Shown in pieces: positions 7,133-15,370 of a stretch of DNA of 46,090 nt (position 1 is its first letter; each line of letters starts with the position of its first letter). A program made the translations under genes and the position numbers. The notes under the pieces are model-generated. The model searched no databases. It saw only the letters and a list, made by a program, of their open reading frames with translations, and was not told where the DNA came from. Source of the DNA: Prevotellaceae bacterium UBA4361 (GTDB taxonomy: Bacteria; Bacteroidota; Bacteroidia; Bacteroidales; Bacteroidaceae); the NCBI GenBank assembly GCA_002393575.1, contig DGSN01000030.1, positions 1 through 46,090 of the forward strand, in the 5' to 3' direction.

Positions 7133-8434
7133 ATGAAATTTTATAGTACAAACGGACAAGCACCTCTTGCAAGCCTTGAGAAGGCTGTGGTGAAAGGTTT
7201 GGCAGAGGACCGCGGGCTCTATATGCCTGAGCGCATCAAGACGCTGCCTCAGTCGTTCTTCGACAACATTCAAAATCTCTCCTTCCAGGAAATCGCCTAC
7301 ACCGTTGCCGATGCTTTCTTTGGCGAGGATGTGCCTGCCGACGATTTGAAGCGCATCGTCTTCGACACGCTTTCCTTCGACTGCCCTGTGCAGAAGGTGA
7401 AGGACAACATCTATTCGCTCGAACTCTTCCACGGTCCAACATTGGCATTCAAGGACGTTGGTGCCCGCTTCATGGCTCGCCTCTTGCAGTATTTCATCAA
7501 GAAAGAAGGACAAACCGACTTGGTGAACGTGCTGGTTGCCACTTCGGGCGACACGGGTTCTGCCGTGGCAAACGGTTTCCTCGGTGTGGAAGGCATCCAC
7601 GTCTATGTCCTTTATCCTAAGGGCAAGGTCAGCCCTATTCAGGAATGCCAGTTCACGACGCTGGGTCAGAACATCACAGCCGTGGAGGTGGATGGCGTGT
7701 TCGACGATTGCCAGGCATTGGTCAAGACCGCATTCATGGATGCAGAACTCAACCAACGCATGAAGCTCACTTCTGCCAATTCCATCAACGTGGCTCGCTT
7801 CCTTCCTCAGTCGTTCTATTATTTCTATGCCTACGCACAGATGAAGCGAATGGGGCTGGCTGACAACCTTGTCGTTTGTGTGCCATCGGGCAACTTCGGC
7901 AACATCTGCTCAGGACTTTTTGGCAAGCGCATGGGACTTCCTGTCAAGCGATTCATCGCTGCCAACAATGCCAACGACATTTTCTACAACTACTTGCAGA
8001 CTGGCGAGTACAATCCTCGTCCTTCAATCCAGACCATTGCCAATGCGATGGACGTGGGCGACCCTTCGAACTTCGCTCGCATCTACGACCTCTACAACAA
8101 AGACCATGCCGCCATCACTGCTGACATCAGCGGTGCTACCTACACCGACGAGCAGATTGCCGAGAGCATCCGTTCGGCATACGAGCAGACGGGCTACCTC
8201 TGCGACCCTCACGGAGCCGTTGGCTATCGTGCCCTCTGCGAAGGACTCAAGGAAGGCGAAGTCGGTGTGTTCCTCGAAACCGCCCATCCAGCCAAGTTCC
8301 TCTCCACTGTCGAAGGCATCATTTCAGAGAAAGTGCAGGTTCCTGCCAAGCTCGCTGCCTTCATGGAGGGCAAGAAGCAGAGCGTGGCAATGAGCAAGAA
8401 CTTTGCAGACTTCAAATCATTCCTACTTAAGTAA
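7133..8434 (+). CDS. thrC: Threonine synthase
   Basis: A 433-residue PLP enzyme converting O-phosphohomoserine to threonine. The N-terminal signature FYSTNGQAPLASLEKAVVKGLAEDRGLYMPE is the family opening. The PLP lysine is in the GPTLAFKDVG motif near residue 105, and SGDTGSAVANGF forms the phosphate-binding region. NSINVARFLPQ and VPSGNFGN are further conserved blocks. Length fits the class I (ThrC-long) type. It is the third gene of the threonine operon and is separated from its partner by the palindromic element at 7038-7114. The start is ATG at 7133, since the protein motif begins at once. Confidence 0.96.
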   Translation: MKFYSTNGQAPLASLEKAVVKGLAEDRGLYMPERIKTLPQSFFDNIQNLSFQEIAYTVADAFFGEDVPADDLKRIVFDTLSFDCPVQKVKDNIYSLELFHGPTLAFKDVGARFMARLLQYFIKKEGQTDLVNVLVATSGDTGSAVANGFLGVEGIHVYVLYPKGKVSPIQECQFTTLGQNITAVEVDGVFDDCQALVKTAFMDAELNQRMKLTSANSINVARFLPQSFYYFYAYAQMKRMGLADNLVVCVPSGNFGNICSGLFGKRMGLPVKRFIAANNANDIFYNYLQTGEYNPRPSIQTIANAMDVGDPSNFARIYDLYNKDHAAITADISGATYTDEQIAESIRSAYEQTGYLCDPHGAVGYRALCEGLKEGEVGVFLETAHPAKFLSTVEGIISEKVQVPAKLAAFMEGKKQSVAMSKNFADFKSFLLK

Positions 8435-8437
8435 AAC

Positions 8438-8590
8438 GAAGAATGAACGCTACGCTTAAATGAAGAATGAAAAATGAAGAATGAAGAATGGATTTTACCC
8501 TGCTCATTGGATGAGTAACTTAAATTCTTCATTCTACATCCTTCATTCAGCATTCTTCATTCAGCATTCTCCATTCTTAATTCTTCATTT
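8438..8590. repeat. Inverted GAAGAAT heptad arrays
   Basis: Purine-strand GAAGAAT/GAAAAAT units (about 8440-8490) are followed by the complementary TTCATTC units (about 8525-8590), which end directly at the next start codon. All units keep a 7-bp period. Together the arms could fold into a long imperfect hairpin. The gap holds nothing else. Confidence 0.75.
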
Positions 8591-8592
8591 CA

Positions 8593-10752
8593 ATGGAATT
8601 CCGCTTATTCAAACAACAAACAGCCCCCAATGCTCCTAAGACGAGCATCGGCAAGCAGCAAAAGCGAGCCGTGTGGATTCGCTTGGTGCTCACCGTTCTG
8701 GTGTCCACCTTCATCGTTGTCTATTTCATGCCGCGTTCTGCCACCTTCAACTACGAGTATCGTGAAGGCTATCCGTGGCGTTATGGCGATTTGTTTGCTA
8801 AGCAGAAATTCAATATCGAGATGAGCGACTCTGCCATTCGTGCCCAAGAGGACAGCGTGCGCAGAGCCTTCCAGCCTTATTTCAACGTGAATGCCACCGT
8901 CCGTCCTGCCATGCTTTCCAAACTCAGGTCGGTTGAGGTAAACACGCTCGGCTCCGACGACAAGGTGAAAGCCCTGAGCGACAAGGAAATGGCACCATAC
9001 GTGGCTCATGTTGCTCAGTTGCTCGACACTGTCTATTCGCATGGTGTTGTCTCGCCGCAGATTTATGACAGCCTACAAAACGTGGGAGTCCGAGCCGTGC
9101 GACTCATCAACAACAATGTGGCTCGTTCCGTTCCTTTTTCCAGCATCTTCTCCACGCAGAGTGCCTATCAGTTCATCATGAACCACGACCGAGAACGATT
9201 CTCTCCCAACATCTTGGCTCGGCTCAACGTGAATCTCGTTCTGGAGGAAAATGCTCGGCTCGACCCAGATAAAAGCAACGAGGAATGCGAAGACCAACTC
9301 TCACACATACCGCGAGGTGTGGGGCTCGTCGTGGCAGGTGAGCGCATTGTCTCACGAGGCGAAATCGTCACCCCCGAAATCTATCTCAAGCTGAAATCCT
9401 ACGACAAGGTTGTAGCCGATGAGAAATTAGAGAACGACCGTCTGCCTTACATCATCAGTGGACAGTTCATCATGGTGCTCATCATTATGTCCGTTCTCGC
9501 TTCCTTCGTCTTCCTTTTCCGTCGCGACTACTGGCAGAACTGGCGTTGCGCCCTTTTGCTCTATCTGCTCGTCGTCGTGTTCAGCGTGGTGGCATCCCTC
9601 ATGGTCTCACAGCATTTCTACCACATCTTCATGGTGCCAGTCTGCTTCGTACCTATTATCATCCGCGTTTTCCTCGATTCTCGCACCGCCTTCGTGTTCC
9701 ATATCGGCATGGTCCTCATCATTTCCCTCGTTCTCACCTATCCTTACGAGTTCATCCTTCTTCAGGTGGTGGCAGGACTCATTGCCATTCAGACGTTGCG
9801 AGAATTGCAACAGCGTTCGCAGGTGTTCCAAACCGCTTTCTTCGTCACCATTTCCTACGTCGTCTTCTACATTGCATACGAACTGACCGTCGGCGTTTCC
9901 TTGGAGGAAATAGACCGAAGCAACTTCACCTATTTCCTCATCAATGGCGTGTGCCTCCTCTTCACCTATCCCATGCTTTGGGCATTGGAGAAGTCTTTCG
10001 GATTCGTCAGCGATGTCACATTGGTGGAACTTTCCAACATCAACCATCCTCTGCTTCAGATGCTCTCCGAGTCCTGCCCTGGAACATTCCAGCACTCCAT
10101 GCAGGTGGCAAACCTTGCAACGGAGGTGGCAAAGAAACTCGATGCCAAAGTGCAGCTTGTGCGTACAGGAGCCCTCTATCACGACATCGGCAAGACGCGC
10201 CATCCTGGTTACTTCACCGAAAACCAAGGCAACATCAATCCTCACACACGACTCTCCGCCCAGCGCAGTGCCGCTGCCATCATCGAGCATGTCACTTACG
10301 GCGTTGAACTGGCAAGCCAATACAATCTCCCCGACATCATCAAGCGTTTCATCCTCACCCATCACGGCAGAGGCAAGGTGCGCTATTTCTACATCAGCTA
10401 CAAGAACGAGCATCCCGACGAGGAAGTGGACGAGGCACCATTCACCTATCCAGGTCCAAACCCAATGACCGCAGAAGAAGCCATCCTCATGATGTGCGAC
10501 GGTGTGGAAGCAGCGTCCCGTTCCCTGAAGGAATACACCGAGGACAGCGTCAGTGGCATTGTCGATAAGATTGTCGATGCACAGATGAACGAAGGATTCT
10601 TCAACGAGTGCGACATCACCCTTCGCGACATCTCCATTGCTAAATCGACCATGAAGGACCGTCTCAAAATCATCTACCACACGCGCATCTCCTATCCAGA
10701 GCTACAACCAAAGCCCGAAGAGGAGGCAAGCAAACCAGAAGCAGAGAAGTGA
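8593..10752 (+). CDS. 7TM-HD phosphohydrolase, PgpH type
   Basis: A 719-residue membrane protein. After a short cytosolic N-terminus there is one membrane segment (about 27-47), a large extracytoplasmic 7TMR-HDED-type domain (about 50-290), a bundle of membrane segments (about 295-470) and a cytosolic HD domain. HD motifs are visible: HSMQVANLA near 501, YHDIGKTRHP near 528, then NPHTRLSAQRS and ILTHHGRGKVRYFY. The family hydrolyses cyclic di-AMP to pApA (PgpH of Listeria). In Bacteroidota it is a standard single-copy gene, so a role in c-di-AMP turnover, osmotic balance and cell wall is inferred. The start ATG immediately follows the heptad array. The tail is Glu/Lys-rich. Confidence 0.9.
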   Translation: MEFRLFKQQTAPNAPKTSIGKQQKRAVWIRLVLTVLVSTFIVVYFMPRSATFNYEYREGYPWRYGDLFAKQKFNIEMSDSAIRAQEDSVRRAFQPYFNVNATVRPAMLSKLRSVEVNTLGSDDKVKALSDKEMAPYVAHVAQLLDTVYSHGVVSPQIYDSLQNVGVRAVRLINNNVARSVPFSSIFSTQSAYQFIMNHDRERFSPNILARLNVNLVLEENARLDPDKSNEECEDQLSHIPRGVGLVVAGERIVSRGEIVTPEIYLKLKSYDKVVADEKLENDRLPYIISGQFIMVLIIMSVLASFVFLFRRDYWQNWRCALLLYLLVVVFSVVASLMVSQHFYHIFMVPVCFVPIIIRVFLDSRTAFVFHIGMVLIISLVLTYPYEFILLQVVAGLIAIQTLRELQQRSQVFQTAFFVTISYVVFYIAYELTVGVSLEEIDRSNFTYFLINGVCLLFTYPMLWALEKSFGFVSDVTLVELSNINHPLLQMLSESCPGTFQHSMQVANLATEVAKKLDAKVQLVRTGALYHDIGKTRHPGYFTENQGNINPHTRLSAQRSAAAIIEHVTYGVELASQYNLPDIIKRFILTHHGRGKVRYFYISYKNEHPDEEVDEAPFTYPGPNPMTAEEAILMMCDGVEAASRSLKEYTEDSVSGIVDKIVDAQMNEGFFNECDITLRDISIAKSTMKDRLKIIYHTRISYPELQPKPEEEASKPEAEK

Positions 10753-10816
10753 TAGGCTCTGCCTCTTTCCGTTTCCCGAAATGGGTGAAACGAGTTTCTT
10801 TGTTAATATCTAAAAA

Positions 10817-10876
10817 ATCATCGTGCTATTTCTAAAAACGAAAGTTAAAGTTTTAGGAATGGCACGATTTTCTTTT
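10817..10876 (+). terminator. Long hairpin after the HD gene
   Basis: Arms ATCGTGCTATTTCTAAAAAC and GTTTTAGGAATGGCACGAT pair over about 19 positions (several as G-U), leaving a short purine loop, and a T-rich tail follows. A smaller hairpin, GTTTCCC with GGGTGAAAC, lies just upstream near 10769-10790. Confidence 0.65.
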
Positions 10877-10915
10877 CTAAAACTTTAGTTTTCTAAAAAT
10901 TTAGAATTAACTTTG
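10877..10915 (+). promoter_or_regulatory. blaI promoter with two operator-like dyads
   Basis: CTAAA-AC-TTTAG (10877-10888) and TTCTAAA-AA-TTTAGAA (10891-10906) are tandem short dyads directly upstream of TAACTTTG (10908-10915), a Bacteroidota -7 element. BlaI-family repressors bind paired dyads over their own promoter, so these are the likely autoregulatory sites. That link is inference. Confidence 0.6.
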
Positions 10916-10989
10916 CGATGTGATGATGCAAGAATGATAATAAGTTGAAAATTAAAAAAGTCATTGAGTGGTGAACTTTTAACCTTTAA

Positions 10990-11048
10990 CTTACCAAAAT
11001 TCTTCATTTTTCATTCTTAATTCTTCATTTTTTTATTCTTCATTTATA
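10990..11048. repeat. TTCATTC heptad array
   Basis: Pyrimidine-strand heptads (ATTCTTC / TTTTCATTC) fill the leader just before the blaI start. A short TTTAACC/TTTAACT run precedes them at 10976-10995. Confidence 0.65.
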
Positions 11049-11050
11049 AC

Positions 11051-11434
11051 ATGAAACAATACACATTGACACGTGGCGAGATGCAGGTGATGAATGCACT
11101 CTGGGCGATGCCGGCAGGGAAGGGTACCGTGGCAGAAATCATCGAACACTATGATGAACCCAAACCCGCTTACACCACCATTGCCACCTTCGTGAAGATT
11201 CTCATCAACAAGGGATTCCTCGCGGCTGAGAAAGCAGGCAACGGCACTCGACTCTTTTTCTATCGTCCGCTTCTCACGAAAGACGAATACACGCGGCGCG
11301 TGATGAAGGACGTGAAGGACAATTTCTTCGGTGGTTCTGCCTCTTCCTTCCTTTCCTTCTTCGTGCGCGAAGAGCAGATGTCGGAAGACGAAATCCAGCA
11401 ACTTCTTGAGATGATTGAGAAAGGAGGTGAATAA
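11051..11434 (+). CDS. blaI: BlaI/MecI/CopY-family repressor
   Basis: A 127-residue winged-helix repressor. The N-terminal domain opens with LTRGEMQVMNALWAM, and KPAYTTIATFVKILINKGFLAAEK is the recognition helix and wing typical of BlaI. FYRPLLTKDEYTRR begins the C-terminal dimerisation part. In the family the paired BlaR1 sensor causes cleavage of the repressor and so derepression. Its stop overlaps the next start by one base (TAATG), which indicates translational coupling with the M56 sensor gene. Tandem dyads over the promoter fit autoregulation. No beta-lactamase is visible nearby, so the regulated target is unlikely to be resistance as such; cell-envelope stress is a better guess. Confidence 0.9.
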   Translation: MKQYTLTRGEMQVMNALWAMPAGKGTVAEIIEHYDEPKPAYTTIATFVKILINKGFLAAEKAGNGTRLFFYRPLLTKDEYTRRVMKDVKDNFFGGSASSFLSFFVREEQMSEDEIQQLLEMIEKGGE

Positions 11435-12963
11435 TGGAAATGCTCGAATCCATCGTACTTTTTTCCATCAAGTCGGCGCTGGTGCTGACGGTGCTATGGT
11501 TGCCATACGCCCTGTTGTTGCGGCGGGAGAAGTTCTTCCGTTTCAACCGCATCGTCCTGCTCACCATTCTCCTTCTGTCTCTCGTCATTCCGTTGCTCAA
11601 TGTGCCTGTGTTGCGCTTCGAGACCGCCTCGCGAGGCATCGTAGAAATCGGAATGCCCCAAGCATGGGTGGAGGTGCAAGAGCGTTTCCGCAATGCCTTC
11701 CTTCTGCCCGAAGTGGTGGTGTCCAGCCAGCGTGCGGACATGCCGTTGTGGTGGTTCCCTCGTTGGCAAGTTCTCCTTTCGCTATTATATATAATAGGTG
11801 TGGCAGTGTCGATGTTTCTTGCCGTGAGGAAGTTCGTCCGCATGATTCGCTTCATCCCTTCCGCCTGCCTCTGGACAGACCGTCAGGGCTCTGCCACCAT
11901 CTATTGCCATGCTGCGTCGGTTGTTCCCTTCTCGTGGATGCGTTCCATCGTGATTTCCGAAAGCGACTACGAGCAGAACGGACGCACCATCTTGCTCCAC
12001 GAACAGGCGCATGTGCGTCTGCACCATTCCTACGATGTGTTGTTGGTTCAGTTCATGAAAATCATGCAATGGTTCAATCCGTGCATCTACTTGCTGGAGA
12101 TGGACTTGCGCGATGTGCATGAGTTCCAAGCCGACGATGCAGTCCTCTCGTCGGGCATCACTGCCCATAGCTATCAATTATTATTAATCAAAAAAGCCGT
12201 TGGCTCCAGCTCCTACACTTTCGCCAACAGCTTCAATCACAGTTTGTTAAAAAAACGTATCACTATGATGTTACAAAAGAAATCAAGTTCGTGGCGCATG
12301 GCTCGTGCCATCTATCTTGCGCCTTGTGCAGTGTTGCTCGCACTGCTTCTTGCCACACCGCAACTGAGCAGTTGCAAGCAGGACGGTGGCAAAGTTAGTG
12401 AAAATTCTGAAAACAGCAGCGAAAATCCTGAAGGTATTTCCGTTTCGGCATCTTCCGACACCCTTCAAGCGCCTGTCACCAAGCAGCAAATACAAGTGAA
12501 GGGGAAGGATGGCGAATCCACCACATTGAATGTGCTGAGCGTTGTTGGTGTTGACGAATCATCGGGTGAGGCTAAAAAGGAATCGGATGATAGAATCCGC
12601 ACGGAACCAACCCAAGCAAAGGTGGCTGACGAGGACTACGAAGGAGAAACGGTTTACGACGTCGTGGAGGAATTGCCACAATTCCCTGGGGGCATGGAAG
12701 AACTGATGAAATACTTGGCAACCAAGGTGAAATATCCCAAGTCTGCCCAGACAGAAGGCATTGAAGGCAGGGTACTCGTTTCGTTTGTCGTAGAGAAAGA
12801 CGGAAGCATCACCCATTCGAAAGTCGTCAACTCAGCGAGTCCAGAACTGGATGCCGAGGCATTGCGAGTGGTGAAGTCGATGCCACGATGGACACCAGGC
12901 AAAGAGAAAGGCGAGGTTGTCCGTGTGAAGTTCAATGTTCCGATTTTGTTCCGCTTGAAGTAG
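11434..12963 (+). CDS. BlaR1-type M56 metallopeptidase with TonB C-terminal domain
   Basis: A 509-residue membrane sensor/protease. Membrane segments lie near residues 5-25, 35-55, 110-130 and 288-310. The zinc motif HEQAH is at residues 189-193, inside the M56 peptidase domain (about 90-290). After the last membrane segment comes a low-complexity Ser/Glu-rich linker, then a TonB C-terminal-like domain (about 410-509) with PQFPGGMEELMKYLA, EGRVLVSFVVEKDGS and RWTPGKEKGE. M56-TonB fusions paired with BlaI are common in Bacteroidota. The peptidase would inactivate BlaI on sensing a periplasmic signal. The TonB part may contact outer-membrane components. The signal is unknown. Confidence 0.88.
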   Translation: MEMLESIVLFSIKSALVLTVLWLPYALLLRREKFFRFNRIVLLTILLLSLVIPLLNVPVLRFETASRGIVEIGMPQAWVEVQERFRNAFLLPEVVVSSQRADMPLWWFPRWQVLLSLLYIIGVAVSMFLAVRKFVRMIRFIPSACLWTDRQGSATIYCHAASVVPFSWMRSIVISESDYEQNGRTILLHEQAHVRLHHSYDVLLVQFMKIMQWFNPCIYLLEMDLRDVHEFQADDAVLSSGITAHSYQLLLIKKAVGSSSYTFANSFNHSLLKKRITMMLQKKSSSWRMARAIYLAPCAVLLALLLATPQLSSCKQDGGKVSENSENSSENPEGISVSASSDTLQAPVTKQQIQVKGKDGESTTLNVLSVVGVDESSGEAKKESDDRIRTEPTQAKVADEDYEGETVYDVVEELPQFPGGMEELMKYLATKVKYPKSAQTEGIEGRVLVSFVVEKDGSITHSKVVNSASPELDAEALRVVKSMPRWTPGKEKGEVVRVKFNVPILFRLK

Positions 12964-13002
12964 TGTTTTGGACGAACAGATTCTCCGCATATTGGTGCAT
13001 TA

Positions 13003-13201
13003 GACCCTGAAAAGGGTCTTCGCTCAGTAACCGTAGGTCGGAACGACCTGCGGAGGATGTAGATGACGGCTATATGCACTCTGAATGAGTGCCCCAACCA
13101 TGTTTGTGGGCGACCCCGCAAGGGTCGATGTACTACTCATAGCCATCTATCCGAGGGTGCTTCGCACACCTCGGTTACTGAGCGATGACGCTTTCAGCGT
13201 C
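13003..13201. other. Multi-hairpin structured element
   Basis: A block of at least six short perfect hairpins: GACCCT/AGGGTC at 13003-13018, AGGTCG/CGACCT at 13035-13049, GCACTC/GAGTGC at 13076-13092, CGACCC/GGGTCG at 13111-13127, GTGC/GCAC inside CGAGG/CCTCG at 13152-13173, and GACGCT/AGCGTC at 13187-13201. An outer 13-bp stem (CGCTCAGTAACCG at 13021-13033, complement at 13172-13184) encloses the inner ones. No coding frame is convincing. It could be a structured RNA or a REP/transposon-related palindrome cluster. The rest of the 12964-13539 gap holds only the decamer array and a promoter. Confidence 0.7.
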
Positions 13202-13290
13202 TAAATCACTTGATTGCGGATAATCATTTTGGAAGAAAAGAACTTGGTTTTTGAGTATGCCGAACCGTCCTTGTGGATGTCGTGAAAAAG

Positions 13291-13366
13291 CGAGCCTTCG
13301 TTGAAATTCAAACGAGGGCTCGTTTGCGCATCGGCGAGCGCTCGTTTGAACGCAAACGAGCGCTCG
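13291..13366. repeat. 22-bp decamer array, copy 2
   Basis: Decamers start at 13291 (CGAGCCTTCG), 13313 (CGAGGGCTCG), 13335 and 13357 (both CGAGCGCTCG, here fully palindromic), again exactly 22 bp apart. The array lies about 170 bp upstream of the patatin-like gene. Confidence 0.85.
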
Positions 13367-13510
13367 GCGTTTCAGTAAATGCAAATAAACGTTTCGGTTG
13401 AATGATATTGTTGGGCTTCGTGTTGCTTTTCCCGTTTGATGAAAGGGGAATAATAGCTTTTGATGCAGTATTTGTGCCGATTGGATTTTGAAAGATAACA
13501 AGAATTTATT

Positions 13511-13517
13511 TACTTTG
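13511..13517 (+). promoter_or_regulatory. Possible patatin-gene -7 element
   Basis: TACTTTG resembles the TAnnTTTG -7 element with one base missing, 23 bases before the start codon. No clear -33 element was assigned. Confidence 0.35.
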
Positions 13518-13539
13518 CAAAAATAAACGTAATCATACG

Positions 13540-15120
13540 ATGAGTGACTTTTCAATAGGATTGACCTTTTCGGGCGGTGGCTATCGTGCTGCTGCCTACC
13601 ATTTGGGTACATTGTGGATGCTGCATCACCTGAAAGTGGACGACGGAACTCTGCTGGAGCACGTGGAGGTGCTGAGCACCATTTCGGGGGGTTCCATCAC
13701 GGGTTTGCGCTATATGCAGGCATTGGCTGAAGGCGAAGACATCGACGAGATGGTGGATGACGTGATGGACTTCATGCGCAATGTGGATTTGATAAGGGAT
13801 GCTTTCAGGCAGTTGGATGACTATGACCATCAGAACGGTGCATCTGCCATCCGCACGATGAAAGAGATTTACGACGAAAGGTTGTTCAAGGGCTGTACCT
13901 TTGGCAAACTGCTGGAGAAGATGGACGACATTCCTGTCAATCATTATGCTGCCAATGGTACTGACTTTACCAACGGTTATGAATTCCGTTTTCAGATTTC
14001 AGATATACGGAGGAATGAGAGTGGCTATTTTGGCAATGCCCCTCACCGCATTCCGCAGGATGCCATTCAGCACATTCGTCTGTCGGAAGCCTTGGCTTGT
14101 TCGTCGTGCTTCCCAGGGGGCTTCGAACCTATGATTTTTCCCGATGACTTCGCCATTTCTGACACTGAAGTGGGCAAGCAACTGTTGGAACAATACGGGC
14201 GTTTTGGCATTATGGATGGTGGAGCTATTGACAACCAAGGTATCGAGCCAGTGCTTTTGGCTGAAGAGCGCATGAGGAACAATCGAGAGAATCGACAGGA
14301 ATGTGCGCTCGACTTGGTGATAGTGAATGATGTCTCTCATGTGGACATTAATCCCTACGTACCCAAGAACATCAAGCTGCCCAAGTGGTTGAATAAGCTG
14401 AATCTCAATCGCTTGAGCTCGTATTCCAATTGGATGACAACTTTCATTGCTGTGGCAATCATTCCTGCTGCCCTCTTCGGATGCACTTGGCTACTGTGTG
14501 TGCTGTCGGCTCTGTTTGCTGTTTCAGCCGTCTTTTCCATTCTCGCCAGAATGGGCAGAAATAAAGTGAAGAAGGCGGTGGAGAAGACGTTCATGAAGCA
14601 CAGTGTGGGCGATTTGCTGACGCTTCGCTTTTCCGACCTTTGCACCTTGTTCTTTAATCGTGCCACTTCGATGTGGACGCTGACGGACGAAGTGTATATG
14701 AAGCAAATCCGCACTCTGCAATATAAACACTTGTTCCAGAATAGTTTGTTCACGAATCGTGCGGTCGCAAACCCGATTTATGAATTGGAAAAGGGTGAAA
14801 CCTTCGACAAGCAGGTGGAAAGCGGGAAATTGCCTGAGTTTCTGCGCCCTTCTCAGGCTATTCGCGACAATAGCCACATTGCTTCGAATATGGCAACCAC
14901 TCTTTGGTTCTCAGAGGAGGACAAGGCGAAACGTATGCAGGAACGACTTTTTGCGGCGGGACGCTATAGCATCTGCTTCGTCTTGTTGCGCTATATTCAT
15001 AAGTTGAAGACGAAGAACAATAAGAATATCACCTCGCGTCACGAGATGCTGATAGGCTTGGAACCTCAACTCAGGGAGTTCTGGGAACGATACCAGAGAA
15101 ATCCGCTGGAAGGGATGTGA
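13540..15120 (+). CDS. Patatin-like phospholipase with membrane segments
   Basis: A 526-residue protein with a patatin lipase fold. The oxyanion motif SGGGYRA is at residues 10-16, the nucleophile serine (Ser49) sits in STISGGS, and the catalytic Asp is in MDGGAIDNQG near residue 226. The elbow reads T-I-S-G-G rather than G-x-S-x-G, a common variant. After the catalytic domain a pair of hydrophobic helices (about 297-340) suggests membrane anchoring, then a C-terminal domain of unknown type. There is no signal peptide, so it likely acts at the inner face of the cytoplasmic membrane on phospholipids or acyl esters. It stands alone between the blaI/blaR1 pair and a GH28 gene, with its own promoter-like site. 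Substrate is unknown. Confidence 0.85.
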   Translation: MSDFSIGLTFSGGGYRAAAYHLGTLWMLHHLKVDDGTLLEHVEVLSTISGGSITGLRYMQALAEGEDIDEMVDDVMDFMRNVDLIRDAFRQLDDYDHQNGASAIRTMKEIYDERLFKGCTFGKLLEKMDDIPVNHYAANGTDFTNGYEFRFQISDIRRNESGYFGNAPHRIPQDAIQHIRLSEALACSSCFPGGFEPMIFPDDFAISDTEVGKQLLEQYGRFGIMDGGAIDNQGIEPVLLAEERMRNNRENRQECALDLVIVNDVSHVDINPYVPKNIKLPKWLNKLNLNRLSSYSNWMTTFIAVAIIPAALFGCTWLLCVLSALFAVSAVFSILARMGRNKVKKAVEKTFMKHSVGDLLTLRFSDLCTLFFNRATSMWTLTDEVYMKQIRTLQYKHLFQNSLFTNRAVANPIYELEKGETFDKQVESGKLPEFLRPSQAIRDNSHIASNMATTLWFSEEDKAKRMQERLFAAGRYSICFVLLRYIHKLKTKNNKNITSRHEMLIGLEPQLREFWERYQRNPLEGM

Positions 15121-15130
15121 ATGAAGAATA

Positions 15131-15209
15131 GCCCCCTTCAGCTCCCCCAAGGGGGGGGTGAATAACCATCCGGACGACTTCTCCTCCCCTTGGGGAGGTT
15201 GGGAGGGGC
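15131..15209. repeat. C/G-rich palindromic element, copy B
   Basis: A 79-bp inverted-orientation relative of the element at 7038-7114, starting GCCCCCTTCAGCTCCCCC and ending CCTTGGGGAGGTTGGGAGG-GGC, with CCATCCGGACGACTT at the centre. It is itself enclosed by GAAGAAT (15123) and ATTCTTCATT (15211) heptad units, so the two repeat types are nested. Confidence 0.85.
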
Positions 15210-15210
15210 T

Positions 15211-15257
15211 ATTCTTCATTTTATTATTCTTCATTCTTCATTCTACATTCTTCATTT
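15211..15257. repeat. TTCATTC heptad array
   Basis: Pyrimidine-strand 7-bp units (ATTCTTC, ATTCTAC) follow the palindromic element and end before the GH28 promoter. Confidence 0.65.
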
Positions 15258-15320
15258 ATTTGGTGTACGATTTTCCATATAAGGGGTATTTTTTTTAGCA
15301 GAAATGTAAGGAATGTGATG

Positions 15321-15328
15321 TAAATTTG
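15321..15328 (+). promoter_or_regulatory. -7 element of the GH28 gene
   Basis: TAAATTTG matches the Bacteroidota -7 consensus, 43 bases before the chosen start codon. No strong -33 element was identified. Confidence 0.45.
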
Positions 15329-15370
15329 CAAACGAGAGAAAAATGGCTTTTAACTAACATTCAAAAATAC

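Noticed and set aside
5778..7172. 464-codon minus-strand open frame
   Set aside because: It covers the phosphoglycerate-mutase-like gene and the palindromic element; no motif is seen.
11051..12963. Beta-lactam resistance locus
   Set aside because: A BlaI/BlaR1 pair is present but no beta-lactamase or penicillin-binding protein gene lies nearby; in Bacteroidota such pairs regulate many targets.
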